DNA of 64,000 nucleotides from Stomoxys calcitrans (GCF_963082655.1 NC_081553.1:185192195-185256194); one strand, 5' to 3'; positions 1 to 11,881 are shown, counted from the first letter of the stretch. Notes: a model not told the origin generated them from the sequence alone. Made by a program: numbers and translations.

Positions 1-870
1 GATTCAAAAACGGCTGAACCGATTTTCTTGAAATTTTCACAGATTGTGTGTGAGAAATATAGGCAATTAATTTTTTGATATCGGGAGGGGGCGGACGCTC
101 CCCCTATACCCTTTAAAGTACTACCCAGAAATAAGAGTGGAACGACCGGGACAATATGGAATGCAAATGAAAGGTATTCAGGAGTCGAGTACGAATTGGG
201 GGGCTGGGACGGCCCACCCCTTAAAATAGGTTTATTTGACTATCATGACAATATGGGACTCCAATGAAAGGTATTCTGGAGTAGGTTACAAATGTGGTCA
301 GGAAGGAGGAATAGGCTTTATAATTTATTGATAACGGAAGAGGGCCGACCCTCCACCGTTACCCCCAAAAACACCACCCAAAATCAAAAGTGGACCGATA
401 AGGACAATATGGGTATCAAATGAAAAGTATGCGGGAGTAGATAGATTAGTAGATATCTGGCAACAAACTCATGTCGAAGAATAGAGGTCAACCCACACCC
501 ACAAAATACCAAAAAAGGGGCACATTAGCCAATAACGGATATATGGGACTCGGCTCGTTTATTCAGTATAGACTGAAAAACGTCAAAACCGATTTTTTCG
601 AAATTTTCGCATATTTTGTTGGTTGGTCTGGAGGGAAACATAGGCTATATAATTTTTCGGTATCGGAAGGGAGACGGACCCTCCTCCCTCTGCCAAAAAC
701 ACAACTTATAAATGGATCGATCGGGTCAATATAGATATCAAATGAAAGGTATTGGACAGTAGAATACGAATGTGGTATTAAAATTTGAGCCTAATTACCC
801 ATCGGGCAGCCCAACCCCAAAACTTCCCCAAACAGACATGTTGGATGTTCATTTCAATATGGAGCTCAAA
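1..870 (-). repeat. Family A repeat array, reverse copy
   Basis: The window opens in the reverse complement of the family A tail (CGGCTGAACCG near base 13) and runs toward the GC-rich head near 1080. Internal units each carry AATGAAAGGTATT or a close variant (about 165, 262, 420 and 741) and a GGGGG-rich stretch. Open frames at 471-734 and 785-1087 are repeat read-through. Family A looks like a non-coding transposon derivative of a type common in arthropods. I cannot name the family; the left end lies outside the window. Confidence 0.7.
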
Positions 871-1001
871 TTACCATGTATGGCATTGTACCTCGCAAAT
901 GTCGCCAACATTAAGAGTAGATAAACACTGCTTTGTCCAATGTTCTCGCCAGGATTCGAATGCGTTAAGCGTCATAGGCTACAATGGCACGAATTCGATA
1001 T
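871..1001 (-). mobile_element. tRNA-derived SINE, truncated reverse copy
   Basis: On the minus strand this reads TATGACGCTTAACGCATTCG followed by AATCCTGGCGAGAAC. That matches the tRNA-like B-box region of the SINE seen best at 30253-30568, followed by its TTAATGTTGGCGACATTTG body. It stops near 871 inside family A sequence, so only the front half is present. Confidence 0.6.
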
Positions 1002-1087
1002 CCGCATTCAGGGCGAAGTGTCCCCACCCTAAAAAGATATTAGAGAGAGTTAAAGAAGGCGCAGCGGAGCGGGCCCAGTTCGGCTAG
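1002..1087 (-). repeat. GC-rich head of family A
   Basis: The stretch ends in GCGGAGCGGGCCCAGTTCGGC, the reverse complement of the head motif seen at 44412, 49748 and 61101. The adjoining CGCATTCAGGGCGAAGTG is shared with the copies near 24740 and 28100. It closes the A copy that starts at base 1. Confidence 0.6.
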
Positions 1088-1445
1088 CGAATATTTGAAA
1101 TGTATCACCAATGCATTACCAAATATTTGCTTAATTGGTCCATTTATTTTTCATGCATCTGTATACAGAAATAGTTTCTACTTCTTCCGCCGTTTTCCAA
1201 TAGTGTCTGTGGTGCTGATTTTGTGCATTAAATATGATTTAAAGCTAGTAAGTGTCTTTTGAGGTGAGATTGTCTCGTGGATCGTGATTTTCTCGAAAGT
1301 CGTGATTTTCTTGTGAGTCATCACAAGCATGAGCATGAATTCATTCACTCACGCTCATGCCCAAAAAATGAATATTTAATCACGTGATTGGGTTTGAACT
1401 TCACTCACGAATCAAGTGACTCACGCGTGACGCGATAACACACGA
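1088..1445. other. AT-rich intergenic stretch with GTGA/TCAC clusters
   Basis: No gene is seen. Between about 1255 and 1440 the sequence is crowded with GTGA and TCAC words, GCATGAGCATGAATTCAT and CACGCTCATGC, so several short imperfect hairpins are possible. A related GCATGAGCATGAGCATGAAT string recurs near 48630. Confidence 0.5.
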
Positions 1446-1830
1446 TTGATGTGCACACTTCCAAAGGCTATAACAACCATGGCTATGAGGTCACGCAAGG
1501 TCTCGGAATGTACGAAAGAGATTAATGCCGTCTCTGAGGATGGCAGAATACTCATCGGATGCGCTGGGAGCATCAGAAAACTTGGTGAATCAAAGCCCGA
1601 AAGTAGTAAAAAGGAGATCAGTAGAGCTTCCAGTACCATCACTTATAATGAATGAGTGCGGCAAATGATATCGCGTGTATGGCATGTGGGAAAGATGGTG
1701 AGACTTTGGAGCATTTCTTGTGTCATTGCCCGGCTTAAGCGGCTAACAGACACCGGTGGGGACACCATATCAGACATGAACCAACTGAGGGACGCGGTAT
1801 AAAAAACAATTAAGGATTTTGTAGGTAGCG
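1446..1830 (+). pseudogene. LINE ORF2 3' fragment (RNase H to zinc knuckle), broken
   Basis: A frameshifted relic of the 3' end of a non-LTR retrotransposon polyprotein. The first part reads CTKEINAVSEDGRI, matching the RNase H region of the longer copy at 22426 (CKKEINDFSEDGKI). After a frame change the zinc-knuckle-like CMACGKDGETLEHFLCHCPA appears near 1678-1735, with Cys, Cys, His, Cys spacing typical of LINE C-termini. The reading frame then ends in stops. LINEs with a C-terminal RNase H belong to the R1/LOA/I group; which clade is not clear from this piece. It is too short and broken to be active. Its neighbours are family A upstream and single-copy DNA downstream. Confidence 0.75.
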
Positions 1831-3054
1831 CGGAGTAATTCCACTTTGATTTTTTTTCGAGATAACTTTTTAGTGTTTAGAGCGCACAAGCCGATTACTG
1901 GCTTAGGTGTATGTCCATAGTGTCCTACGGTAGAGACTTGAATAATCTGAAAAAGCTGTTTAATAGTTCCATTGCATTTTGTGTTACTTAATTCACTACA
2001 AGACTTATTTAACATAAAATTACTTGGATTTTATTTCTATCTCTTGTCGATAAAAAAAAAGTTCAATAGTTTTGTTTTTTTTTTCATAAAATGTCAACTA
2101 AACCCAAATTCTTTGAAAAATAAATGTGCAAGGCTGCCCAAAAGACAGGCGATGGCCATGAATTTGTGAAATTTTGTACTCCATCTTGTTGTGTTGCCAT
2201 GTTTTGTTCGAAAAAAAAACGAATTGGCAAAAAGTCATCAGATAAGACAAATGCATTCCAAAAGTGCTTATAATTCCGCACCAGCTAACAAAACGCACTC
2301 ACCACATACACTGTAATGCATTATAAATTGTTACAAATACTCCATATCACCAAGATTAGCGGACTCACACCGTCATTATTGAGAAAAAAAAACAAGTTTT
2401 TCGCAAGTTGGGTTTTTTTTCTGGTATTTTCGTTGGTTTTTATTTTCGTGCTGTTTTCGAGCCAGAGCTCTGTTTTTGGGGCTGCGTTCGTTATTAAACT
2501 CAATTTAGACAAATTTACAACACATTTACGTGTTCGAAATGCGTAAGATTTTGTTGTACCCGCTACCCTACACACACAATCTCTGGCATTAACGATGTTG
2601 ACTAGGAAATCCTTACAAAAGGGTCAATGTCATAGGGAAGGAAAATTAGCTGTTGTCCACATAAAAGTGGTGATGGCAACCAGGATTGCGTGGGTTTGTT
2701 TTGATAAGCGTACTTAATTTTTAGCATTTCCTGAGTCAAACGTCAAACAAGAAAGTTTAAATGTAAATATTTGAAATTAATATAAATTATTGCCTGATAG
2801 CGTCAATCAAAAAAAAAAAAACAAAAAGTGCCGCACATTTTGTGAGAGAGAATACAAAAATTTTAATTAAAATTTGGAATAAATGTTACGAAAACTGTTG
2901 ACCAAACACGGAATGGCTAAAGTCAGGCATAGCCGTTTATATTATAATTTACACATTTGTTCTATAGATGAAAAGTTATCACGTGCGCTACCACTGTATA
3001 TATATATGTCCTTAATTTGCAATTAGAATATATTGTGTACAAGTCCTTTATGTA
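1831..3054. other. Single-copy AT-rich intergenic DNA
   Basis: About 1.2 kb with homopolymer A and T runs (2050-2080, 2212, 2384, 2809). No codon-biased frame, splice-bounded exon or RNA gene is visible. The overlapping frames of 65-84 residues on both strands are low-complexity. Confidence 0.5.
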
Positions 3055-3292
3055 TTGGGTTGCCCAAAAAGTAATTGCGGATTTTTCATATAGTCAGCGT
3101 TGACAAATTTTTTCACAGCTTGTGACTCTGTAATTGCATTCTTTCTTCTGTCAGTCATCAGCTGTTACTTTTAGCTTGCTTTAGAAAAAAAGTGTAAAAA
3201 AAGTATATTTGATTAAAGTTCATTCTAAGTTCTATTAAAAATGCATTTACTTTCTTTAAAAAAATTCCGCAATTACTTTTTGGGCAACCCAA
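3055..3292 (-). mobile_element. Mariner-type MITE, copy 1
   Basis: It has terminal inverted repeats of about 27 bp (TTGGGTTGCCCAAAAAGTAA and its reverse complement) and is flanked by TA on both sides (3053-3054 and 3293-3294), the target duplication of Tc1/mariner elements. Length is 238 bp, with no coding capacity. The TIR resembles those of mellifera-type mariners as I remember them. It is inverted relative to the other four copies in the window. Confidence 0.9.
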
Positions 3293-4117
3293 TATATATC
3301 CACCTTAAATAAGTATACCAAATTTCTATTATTGAGTGTAAATCGCCCCATCCACCTCCGAAATCTGGCGCTTTTGAAAATAGGGTAAGCGGAGGGTCCG
3401 CCCATTAAAGTTTGGATGTAAGATCTACTTCATTCTCTTGGTTTTGGTGGTGGATTGTCGTAGCCAAACCCTTTGTCGCGAACGTGGATATCAGATTCAT
3501 ACTCTACTTCCAAAAACCACATTTATGCTACATATGTCTACAATCGGTATATATGTGTACTTTAAGGGGAGTTTATGACGTCAGGCGTCCCTGAAACACT
3601 TGGCCATAAAACATATATCAGATTTGAGCCCCTTTTTGCCATATTCCACAAATATGTCCGGTTTGATGGGAAAGGGAGTTTATGCGGTGAAACTACCCCA
3701 AACATTTTGCTTCAAAATTTGTCATGAAATTCGTTTTCTATTATCAAATACCTATTATTTCAGTCCCTTAGGCAAACATGGCCTGCTTGAAGGGAGCTTA
3801 GGGGGCGGACCCTGAAATAATATCAGCATCGAGCTAGAGAGCGATTTTGTTTGAGCCCCATAATGTCAATCATTTTGAAGGTGACTATCAAGATATTCCG
3901 AACGACGGGTCTCGTCCCGTTCCACACTAATTAATCTTTTGTGTATTGGTTATCTACATTCAAAATCATATTTCAAAGCTACCACTTGGGATTACGCATT
4001 TTTAAAGACCAACAGGCCCTCCTGTGTCTATCCCAATTTGGGGGTAAAAAGTGTACTCTCCTACCAAAGACCCTTTATTGCTGTCCTATTCTATCCTGAT
4101 CGGCCTTCATTTATTGT
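3293..4117 (+). repeat. Family A repeat, degenerate copy
   Basis: Words of the A unit recur: CCACCTCCGAAATCTGGCG (3353), GATTTGAGCCCC (3620), TTTGAGCCCCATAATG (3850) and GGGGGCGGACCC (3802). Units are eroded and no head or intact tail is seen. Open frames here are repeat-derived. Confidence 0.55.
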
Positions 4118-4209
4118 TATACCCACCACTGAAGGATGGGGGTATATTCATTTTGTCATTCCGTTTGCAACACATCGAAATATCCATTTCCGACCCTATA
4201 AAGTATTTA

Positions 4210-4445
4210 TTGGGATGCCCAAAAAGTAATTGCGGATTTTTTAAAAGAAAGTAAATGCATTTTTAATAAAACTTAGAATGAACTTTAATCAAATATACTT
4301 TTTTAAAACTTTTTACTAAAGCCAGCTAAAGTAACAGCTGATAACTGACAGAAGAAAGAATGCAATTACAGAGTCACAAGCCGTTGAAAAAAATTGTCAA
4401 TGCCGACTATATGAAAAATCCGCAATTACTTTTTGGGCAACCCAA
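4210..4445 (+). mobile_element. Mariner-type MITE, copy 2
   Basis: TIRs TTGGGATGCCCAAAAAGTAA (one mismatch to copy 1) and its inverted partner end at 4445, with TA at 4208-4209 and 4446-4447. It is inserted in family C. The uninterrupted version AAAGTATATATATTCTTGAT at 31380 shows the empty site. 236 bp. Confidence 0.9.
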
Positions 4446-5397
4446 TATATTCTTGATCAGCGTAAAAATCATGTCCGTCCGTCTGTCTGTTGTAATCACG
4501 CTACAGTCTTCAAAAATAGAGATATTGAGCTAAAACTTTGCACAGATTCTTTTTTTTTTTTTTGTCCATAAGCTGGCTAAGTTCGACGATGGCCTTTATC
4601 GGACTATATCTTCATATAGCCCGCATATAGACCTATCTGCCGATTTAAGGTCTTAGGCCCATTAAAACTAATTTTTTTCCGATTTCGCTGACATTTGGGA
4701 TAATGAGTTATGCTATGCCTCTCTACATCGTGCCATATGGACCGATCTCTCGATTAAAGGTCTTGGGCTCATTAAAAGCGCATTTATTGTCTGAGTGCGC
4801 TGAAATTTGGCCCCTCGATATCTTTGTTGAATTTGGCCAACATCGGTCCAGATTTGGATAAAGCTGGCATATAAACCAATCTCTCGAGGTCTTGGGCCCA
4901 TAATAGACGCATTTTTGGTTTGATTTCGCAAAAGTTTGATATAGCGGGTTGTGTTGGGCCCCTTGATATCCCTTTTCAATGCAGGCCGGATCGGTCAAGA
5001 TTTGGATATAGCTGAAATATGTACCGGTATCCCTTTGTAAGGCTTAAGGCCCATAAAAGGTGAATTTTTTTTTACCGATTTTGCTGAAATTAAGGGAGCA
5101 TTAGGGCCCTCGACGTTCGTACCGAGTATGGTTAAAATCGGTCTATATTTCGATATAGACCGATATCTCAATTTAAGGTCCCATTTAAATCGCCCGACTT
5201 AGACCCATAAAAGGTGAATTTATGAGTTCTGTTAGGTCTTTCGACATTCGCACCGAGTATGGTTAAGATGGGGCTTAACTTGAATATAGCTGCCATATAT
5301 ACCGAACTCCCGATTTAAGGTCTTGGGACAATAAAAAAACTTTTATTACTCGATTTCGCTGGAATTTGACATGTTTTCTGGATAAAATGTTTCTAAT

Positions 5398-5467
5398 ATT
5401 CCTGCCAGGATTCGAACCCAGGCGTTCAGCATCATTGGCGGACATGCTAACCACTGCCTACGATAGC
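5398..5467 (-). mobile_element. SINE tRNA-like head fragment
   Basis: On the minus strand it has an A-box-like TAGGCAGTGGTTAGCATG and a B box GGTTCGAATCC inside CCTGGGTTCGAATCCTGGC. The body of the SINE is missing. A functional tRNA is unlikely because no acceptor stem or 3' end folds with it, and the same sequence heads the SINE at 30253. Confidence 0.6.
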
Positions 5468-5604
5468 CTATAGTCCCTTTCAAAGCCTTCTTGAATATGG
5501 TGGAGATCCGACTATATATAGGTATATCTGTTATGGGTTCATATATCACGTCTGAGGTGATGCGTATCCAAAGTTCGGCCCGGCCGCACTTAATGCCTTT
5601 TTAA

Positions 5605-7079
5605 AACCTACACCACTACTGTGGTACAGGGTGTTACAACTTGGTGAATTTGTTTGTAGCACCCAAAAGGAATAGAGATAGACCCATTAGTAAGTATACC
5701 GATCGACTCAGAATTACTTTTTGATTCGATATAGCTATGCCCGTCTGTCTGTCTGTCTCTTTGTCCGTCCGTTTGTCTGTCCGTCTGTCCATGTTAATTT
5801 GTATACAAAGTACAGGTCGCAGTTTTCATCCGATATTTTTGGTAAGGGCATGTTTTTCAGTCTAGAGGCAAAGCCTATTGAAATTGGAAAAAATCGGTGG
5901 ATATAGCTCCCATATATATGTTCGTCCGATTTGCAATAAAACGGCAATAAAATGCTCATTTGTTAAGCAATTCTCATGAAATTTGGCAGAAAGGATTTTC
6001 TTTTGACTCTCGACATTACTGGTAAATTTCATGGACATCGATTCAGATTTAGATATAGCTCCCATATATATGTTCGTCCGATTTGCAGTAATAATGCAAT
6101 AAAATGGCCATTTGTTAACCGATTCTCTCGAAATTTGGCAGGAAGGATTTCCTCTTGACTCTCGACATTAAAGGTGAAATTCATGGAAGTCGGTTCAGAT
6201 TTAGATATAGCTCTCATATATATATTTCGCCCGATTTTAACCTCTAGGGTCACATCAAGCGCATTTATTGACCCATCATGTCAAAATTTTCCAAAACTCC
6301 TTTTTCGACGACTGCCACAGTATCTGAGAAGTTTGATCATAATCGGTTCAGATTTAGGTATAGCTCCCATATATATGTTCGTCCGATTTTGAGAAATATT
6401 GCAAGAAAGTGATCATTTGTGTTCCGATTCTTTCGAAATTTTACAAGAAGGATTTTTTTATGACTTTCGATATTACTGGCGAATTTCATAGAAATCGGCC
6501 CAGATTTAGATATAGCTGTCATATATGTATTGGGTTGCCCAAAAAGTAATTGCGGATTTTTTAAAAGAAAATAAATGCATTTTTAATTAAAACTTAATCA
6601 AATATACTTTTTTACACTTTTTTTCTAAAGCAAGCTAAAAGTAACAGCTGATAACTGACAGAAGAAAGAATGCAATTACAGAGTCACAAGCTGTGAAAAA
6701 ATTTGTCAACGCCGACTATATGAAAAATCCGTAATTACTTTTTGGGCAATCCAATATATCGCCATATTTTCACCCCAAGAGCCACTGCAAACGCATTGTT
6801 TGACCAAAATTTTGCCCAACGCTTTCCTCGACGACTACCACATTATCTGAGAAGTTTGCTCAAAATCGGTTCAGAATTAGATATATTCGTCAGATTTTGG
6901 GCAATGTGCAATAATGTTGTCATTTGTCCACCGTAGTTATTACAGTTTGAACATAGTTGCTCGCCGAGGTTCATCAAAATTGGTTCATAGTTGGATATAG
7001 CTCTCACATTGTACTTATAGGGTAGGTGTAGGGTATTATAGAGTCAGCACCGCCCGACTTTAGCCCTTCCTTACTGGTT
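5605..7079 (+). repeat. Family B element, near full length, with MITE inside
   Basis: The start CCTACACCACTACTGTGGTA can form a hairpin. Next come CCGATCGACTCAGAATTACT, a (GTCY)n tract (5741-5790) and an array of units with ATATAGCTCCCATATATATG. It closes with GGTAGGTGTAGGGTATTATA and CGCCCGACTTTAGCCC before TTACTGGTT. It directly follows the end of family C at 5603 in the same orientation. A MITE interrupts the array at 6530-6754. Frames within (5721-6936) are spurious. Confidence 0.8.
6530..6754 (+). mobile_element. Mariner-type MITE, copy 3
   Basis: 225 bp, flanked by TA (6528-6529, 6755-6756). The left TIR is TTGGGTTGCCCAAAAAGTAA; the right TIR has one change (GGGCAATCCAA). It interrupts a family B array unit, so it is younger than that array. 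Confidence 0.9.
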
Positions 7080-7832
7080 GTCTTGTTCATTCTAGAGTTC
7101 TGTAGAGACTTGAATTGACTTACTGGGCCGTACTCTTAGCGGTTAGAATTTCTTTCCGGTCTGACTGGTTCCATACTTCTTTGTCATGTGTGTTAGTTTC
7201 ATTTTTCTGTACTGTGCGTTATGGCGTTTCTCTAACTGTGTATGTGTCTCCAAGTGAAGCGCGAGTGACTAAAATTGGTAGTCGCGAGCCCAGCTACCTA
7301 ACCTAGCCTAGATCGTATCTCGCTATTGAAATGGATTTTTACGGAAGTGTTTTTCTACAGGATATCGATTAAAGTGGTAGAGGGCATACAAATATTAGGC
7401 CCCAACAAAGTTAATACCGCCTAAATTTGATTTTCATATGAGAAATATTTTTGAACAATGTTTTTAATAGTCGTTATGACTTATTCTCCCACAACCATAA
7501 GTTGAAAAAATCGCCATAAGTAAACTTCAATTAAGCGGATTATTCCTAATTGTAATGTTATGTAGGGGGACTTAACCCATGTCTATCTTAATACCAATTC
7601 ATTTTTACTTCCCTCTCTATTTAGCTATCGCCACCCGGCTGTTGAATGTGCAGACTCACTTGTAAGTGCTACCCAATAGTTACCAGAAACTAAACAAAAT
7701 AACCATTCATCATTGAACAAGAGTTTGGTTGGTTCACATTTTATCGCGGTTTTAGCTCTTTGCGTGGTCAACTCGGAAAACGCGTGCCATACTATGTCAT
7801 GGCATTGGTTGGCAACAACAGCAGTAAAAAAT
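7080..7832. other. Intergenic DNA between two inward-pointing B copies
   Basis: Largely single-copy. ACCTAACCTAGCCTAG near 7298 resembles the tail of a decayed LINE 3' region, but no protein match is visible. No gene or RNA is supported. Confidence 0.4.
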
Positions 7833-9406
7833 CAGTAAGGAAAGACAAAAGTCGGGCGGTGCCGACTATATGATACCCTAAACCTACCCAACACCTACCC
7901 TACACCTACCCTACAATTATAAATTCGGGCAATATATAAATATATATGTATATGAGAGCTATATCTTAATCTGAACCGACTTTTGAACAGATCGGTTACA
8001 AATTGTGTTTATTACAGCCTTATAACTGTAAATCAGGCGATACATATATATGGGAGCTATATCTAAATCTGAACCGATTTTGGTGAAATCTCGCAGATAT
8101 GCTAAGATCAGTAACAAAATAGTCTGTGCCGAATTTTGTGCAGATCGGTTGAAAATCGTAGTTACTACGGCGATTTAAGTGCATATCGGCCGATACATAT
8201 ATATGGGAGATATATCTAAATCGGAACCGATTTTGATGAAATTTGCAGTTATGTTAAAACCAGTAACAAAACAGTCCGTGCCAAATTTTGTGCAGATCGG
8301 TTGAAAATTGTAGCTACTGCGGCCATTTAAGTACAAATCGGGCAATACATATATATGGGAGCTATATTTAAATCTGAGCCGATATTGATAAAACTTTGCA
8401 GACATGTTAAGAACACTGACAATCCGTGTCAAATTTTGTGGAGATCGATTGAAAATTGTAGTTACTACGGCCATTTAAGTCCAAATCGGGTGGTACATAT
8501 ATATGGGAGCTATATCTAAATCTGAACCGATTTCGATGAAATTTTGCAGTTATATTAAGATCAGTAATAAAATAGTTCGTGCCAAATTTTATGCAGATCG
8601 GTTGAAAATTGTAGCTACTGCGGTCATTTAAATGCAAATCGGGCAATACATATATATAAGAGCTATATCTAGATCTGAACCGATTTTGATGATATTTATC
8701 AGATATGTTAAAACCAGTAATAAAACAATCCGTGTCAAATTTTGTGCAGATCGATTGAAAATTGTAGCTACTACGGTTATTTAAGTGCAAATCGGCCGAT
8801 ACATATATATGGGAGCTATATATAAATCTGAGCCGATATTGATAAAACTTTGCAGATATGTTAAGAACACTGACAAAACAGTTGCAGATCGGTGGAAAAT
8901 TGTAGTTACTACGACCATTTAAGAGCAAATCGGGCGATACATATATATGGAAGGTATATCTAAATCTGAACCGATGTTAATAAAATTTTGTAGTTATATT
9001 GAGAACAGTAACAAAACAGTCTGTGCCAAATATTGTGCAGATCGGTTGAAAATTATTGCTACTGGGGCTATATTAGTGCAAATCGGTCGATACATATATA
9101 TGGGAGCTATATCTGAATCCGAACCGATTTTTACCAAAATCAATAGCGTTGGTCCTTAGGCCAAGAAAGGGACATGTGCAAAATTTCGTGATGATTGGAC
9201 AACAAATACGACCTGCACTTTGATTACAAGAATACATGGACTCACAGACGGACAGACGGACAGTCGGACATGGCTAAATCGAATCAGAAAGTGATTCTAA
9301 GTCGATCGGTATACTCATCAATGGGTCTAGCTCTTCTCCTTCTTAGCGATGCAAACAAATGCACAAACTTATAATACCCTGTACCACAGTGGTGGTGTAG
9401 GGTATG
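7833..9406 (-). repeat. Family B element, reverse, with seven or more ~152-bp units
   Basis: In reverse orientation the hairpin end comes first: CAGTAAGG (7833), then GTCGGGCGGTGCCGAC (7851-7866, stem GTCGG/CCGAC). The array repeats TATGGGAGCTATAT at about 8050, 8203, 8355, 8503, 8656, 8810, 8948 and 9100, giving a period near 152 bp. The other end has GACGGACAGACGGACAG (9247) and ACCACAGTGGTGGTGTAGGG (9383). Minus-strand open frames of 99 and 173 residues at 8175-8928 are array read-through, because the same peptide words recur each unit. Confidence 0.85.
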
Positions 9407-10053
9407 ACAAGTAAAAACGTGCTAAGTTCGACCGGGCCGAATCTTATATACCCGGCCGAATCTTATATACCGGGCTGAATCGTATATACCCTCCACCATG
9501 GATCACATTTGTCGAGTTCTTTACGCGGTATCTCCTTTTAGGCAAACAAAGAATAATGGAAAATAATTGTTATGCTATTGGAGATACATATATCAAGTTA
9601 TTGTCCGATTCAGACCTCAAGTAAATTGAATGTTGAAGACCATCGTGTAAGTCATTGGGTAATATTTCAGTCCATTCGGATAAGAATTGCCCCTTGTAGG
9701 GACTCGAGAAGCATATTCGGGAGATCAGTTTATATGGGAGCTATACAGGCTATAAATCGATTAAGACTACAGTGGACACGTATGTTGAAGGTCATGGGAG
9801 AAGCTGTTGTACAAATTTTCTGACAAATCGGATAGGAATTGCGCCCTCTAGAGGCTGAAGAATACAATATCCCAGATCGGTTTACATGGCAGCTATATCA
9901 GGTTATGTATCGATTTGAACCATATTTATTGCATTGTTGGAATTGTTGGAATTCATAACAAAATACTTCATGCTAAGTTCCAGCCCAATCGGATAAGAGT
10001 TGCGCCCTCTAGTGGTTCACAAAGTCAAGATCCAAGATCGGTTTATATGGCAG

Positions 10054-11881
10054 CCAGGGACGTAGCAAGGGGGGGCCCTCGGGCCCGAGCCCTTTCCAAA
10101 ATGATTTAGTCTAAAAAAAAATGATTTTGTCTAGAGTTTTTCTAAGGCAGCTCTACTCTTGGGTATTTTTCTTCGTTAATGCGAACCTGGGCACACGGAG
10201 CAGCAGTAATAGCCGTTGTCTAGCGTTCGAAGCCATTAACACAACTTCCAAAAAATATTTGCACTGTGTTGGCTATCAATAAAAAATTCAGCTCTGATTT
10301 TATGACCAAATGTCGCCGCCGATGTGTTAGGGTCCATGCACAATTTTCAAACAAGTAAGAGCGTGCTAAGTTCGCCCTTTGTCGAGTTCTATGCGCGGTA
10401 TCTCTTTTTAGGCAAACAAAGAATATGGAATAAGAACTGTTATGCTATTGGAGCTATATCAAGTTATAGTCCGATTCGGACGATAAATGAATGCTGAACA
10501 TTGTAGAGGTCATTGTGTAATATTTCAGTTCATTCGGATAAGAGTTTCGCCTTGTAGGGGCTCAAGAACCAAAATCGGGAGATAGGTTTATATGGGAGCC
10601 GTATCAAGCTATTGATCGATTCAGACCATATTAGACACGTATGTTGAAGGTCATGAGAGAAGCCGTTGTACAAAATTTCTGCCAAATCGGATGACAATTG
10701 CGCCCTCTAGAGGCTCAAGAAGTCAAGATCCAGATCAGTTTATATGACAGCTATACCAGATTATAAACCGATTTTAATCATACTTAACACAGTTGTTGAA
10801 GGTGATACCAAAACACTACGTGCAAAATTTCAGTTAAATCGGATGAGACTTGCGCTCTTTAGAGGCTCAAGAAGTCAAGACCCAAGATCAGTTTATATGG
10901 CAGGTTATGAACCAATGTGAACCATAATTAGTGCAGTTATTGAAAGTGATACCAAAACACCACGTGCAAAATTTTAGTCAAATCGGATGAAACTTGCGCC
11001 CTCTAGAGGCTCAAGCAGTCACGACCCAAGATCGGTTTATATGACAGCTATACCAGTTTATGAACCGATTTGAATCATACTAAACACAGTTGTTGGAAGT
11101 GATACCAAAATACTACGTGTAAAATTTCAGTCAAATCGGATCAGACTTGCGCCCTCTAGAGGCTCAAGAAGTCAAAATCCAAAATCCGTTTATATGACAG
11201 CTATACCAGATTATGAACCGATTTGAATCATACTTAACACAGTTGTTGGATGTGATACCAAAACACTACGTGCAAAATTTCAGTCAAATCGGATGAGAAG
11301 TGCGCCCTCTAGAGGCTCAAGAAGTCAAGACCCAAGATCAGTTTATATGGCAGCTATATCAGGTTATGGACCAATGTGAACCATACTTAGCGCAGTTATT
11401 GGAAGTGATACCAAAACACCACGTGCAAAATTTCAGTCAATTCGGATGAGACTTGCGCCCTCTAGAGGCTCAAGAAGTCAAGACCCAAGATCAGTTTATA
11501 TGACAGCTATATCAAAACATGGGCCGAAAAGAATTCGTGCAAAATTTCAAGCGACTAGCTTTACTCCTTCGAAAGTTAGCGTGCTTTCGACAGACAGACG
11601 GACGGGCATGGCTAGATCGCCTTAAAATGACATAACGATCGAGAATATATATACTTTATGGGGTCTCAGACGCATATTTCGAGGTGTTACAAACAGAATG
11701 ACGAAATTAGTATACCCCCATCCGTTTGTGGAGGGTATAAAAAAACATTGAGGTATCTTCACCAATTTTACAGTAACAAGAATTTTGGCAATTTTCGATT
11801 TTGAAAAAATGTGGGGTCGTCCCCCCTCCCCCTTCCCCCTTCCCCCCCTCCCCCCTCAATAAATTCCTGGCTACGTCCCTG
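10054..11881. mobile_element. hAT-like non-autonomous element carrying a family D copy
   Basis: The ends are CAGGGACGTAGCAAGG (10054) and CCTGGCTACGTCCCTG (to 11881), a ~16-bp inverted repeat with one mismatch and the CAGGG start typical of hAT ends. Flanks are ATGGCAG on the left and ATGGAG on the right, which would fit an imperfect 8-bp target duplication. Inner non-repeat arms are 10070-10349 and 11744-11865, the latter very C-rich. No transposase is visible. A 1.4-kb family D element occupies the middle. Confidence 0.65.
10350..11743 (-). repeat. Family D element nested inside the hAT-like element
   Basis: From AAACAAGTAAGAGCGTGCTA (10350) to TTTGTGGAGGGTATAAAAA (11725). The array units carry GCGCCCTCTAGAGGCTCAAG at roughly 10700, 11000, 11150, 11305 and 11456. 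The (GTCY)n tract is short (GACAGACAGACGGACGGGC, 11590). Both element ends are present, so it entered as a whole. Confidence 0.8.

Larger units (their letters stand above)
4118..5603 (+). repeat. Family C (mini-me-like) element with central tandem array
   Basis: It starts with ATACCCACCACTGAAGGATG, then TTCTTGATCAGCGTAAAAAT, a GTCCGTCCGTCTGTCTG tract (4472) and an array of ~150-bp units with TTTAAGGTCTTRGGCCCAT. It ends in a decayed GTTCGGCCCGGCCGCACTTA (5573). The TA-stretch, short core and (GTCY)n order matches the dipteran mini-me pattern. A MITE (4210-4445) sits in the TA-stretch and a SINE head (5398-5467) near the end. Open frames at 4713-4998 are array read-through. Confidence 0.75.

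Noticed and set aside
5398..5467. Possible functional tRNA gene on the minus strand
   Set aside because: It has A- and B-box-like words but no closing acceptor stem, and the same head is part of the SINE family seen at 30253.
8407..8928. 173-residue minus-strand open frame
   Set aside because: The peptide repeats the same words every ~50 residues (YNFQPICTKF, FRYSSHIYV) because the 152-bp array unit lacks stops in that frame; it is not a protein gene.
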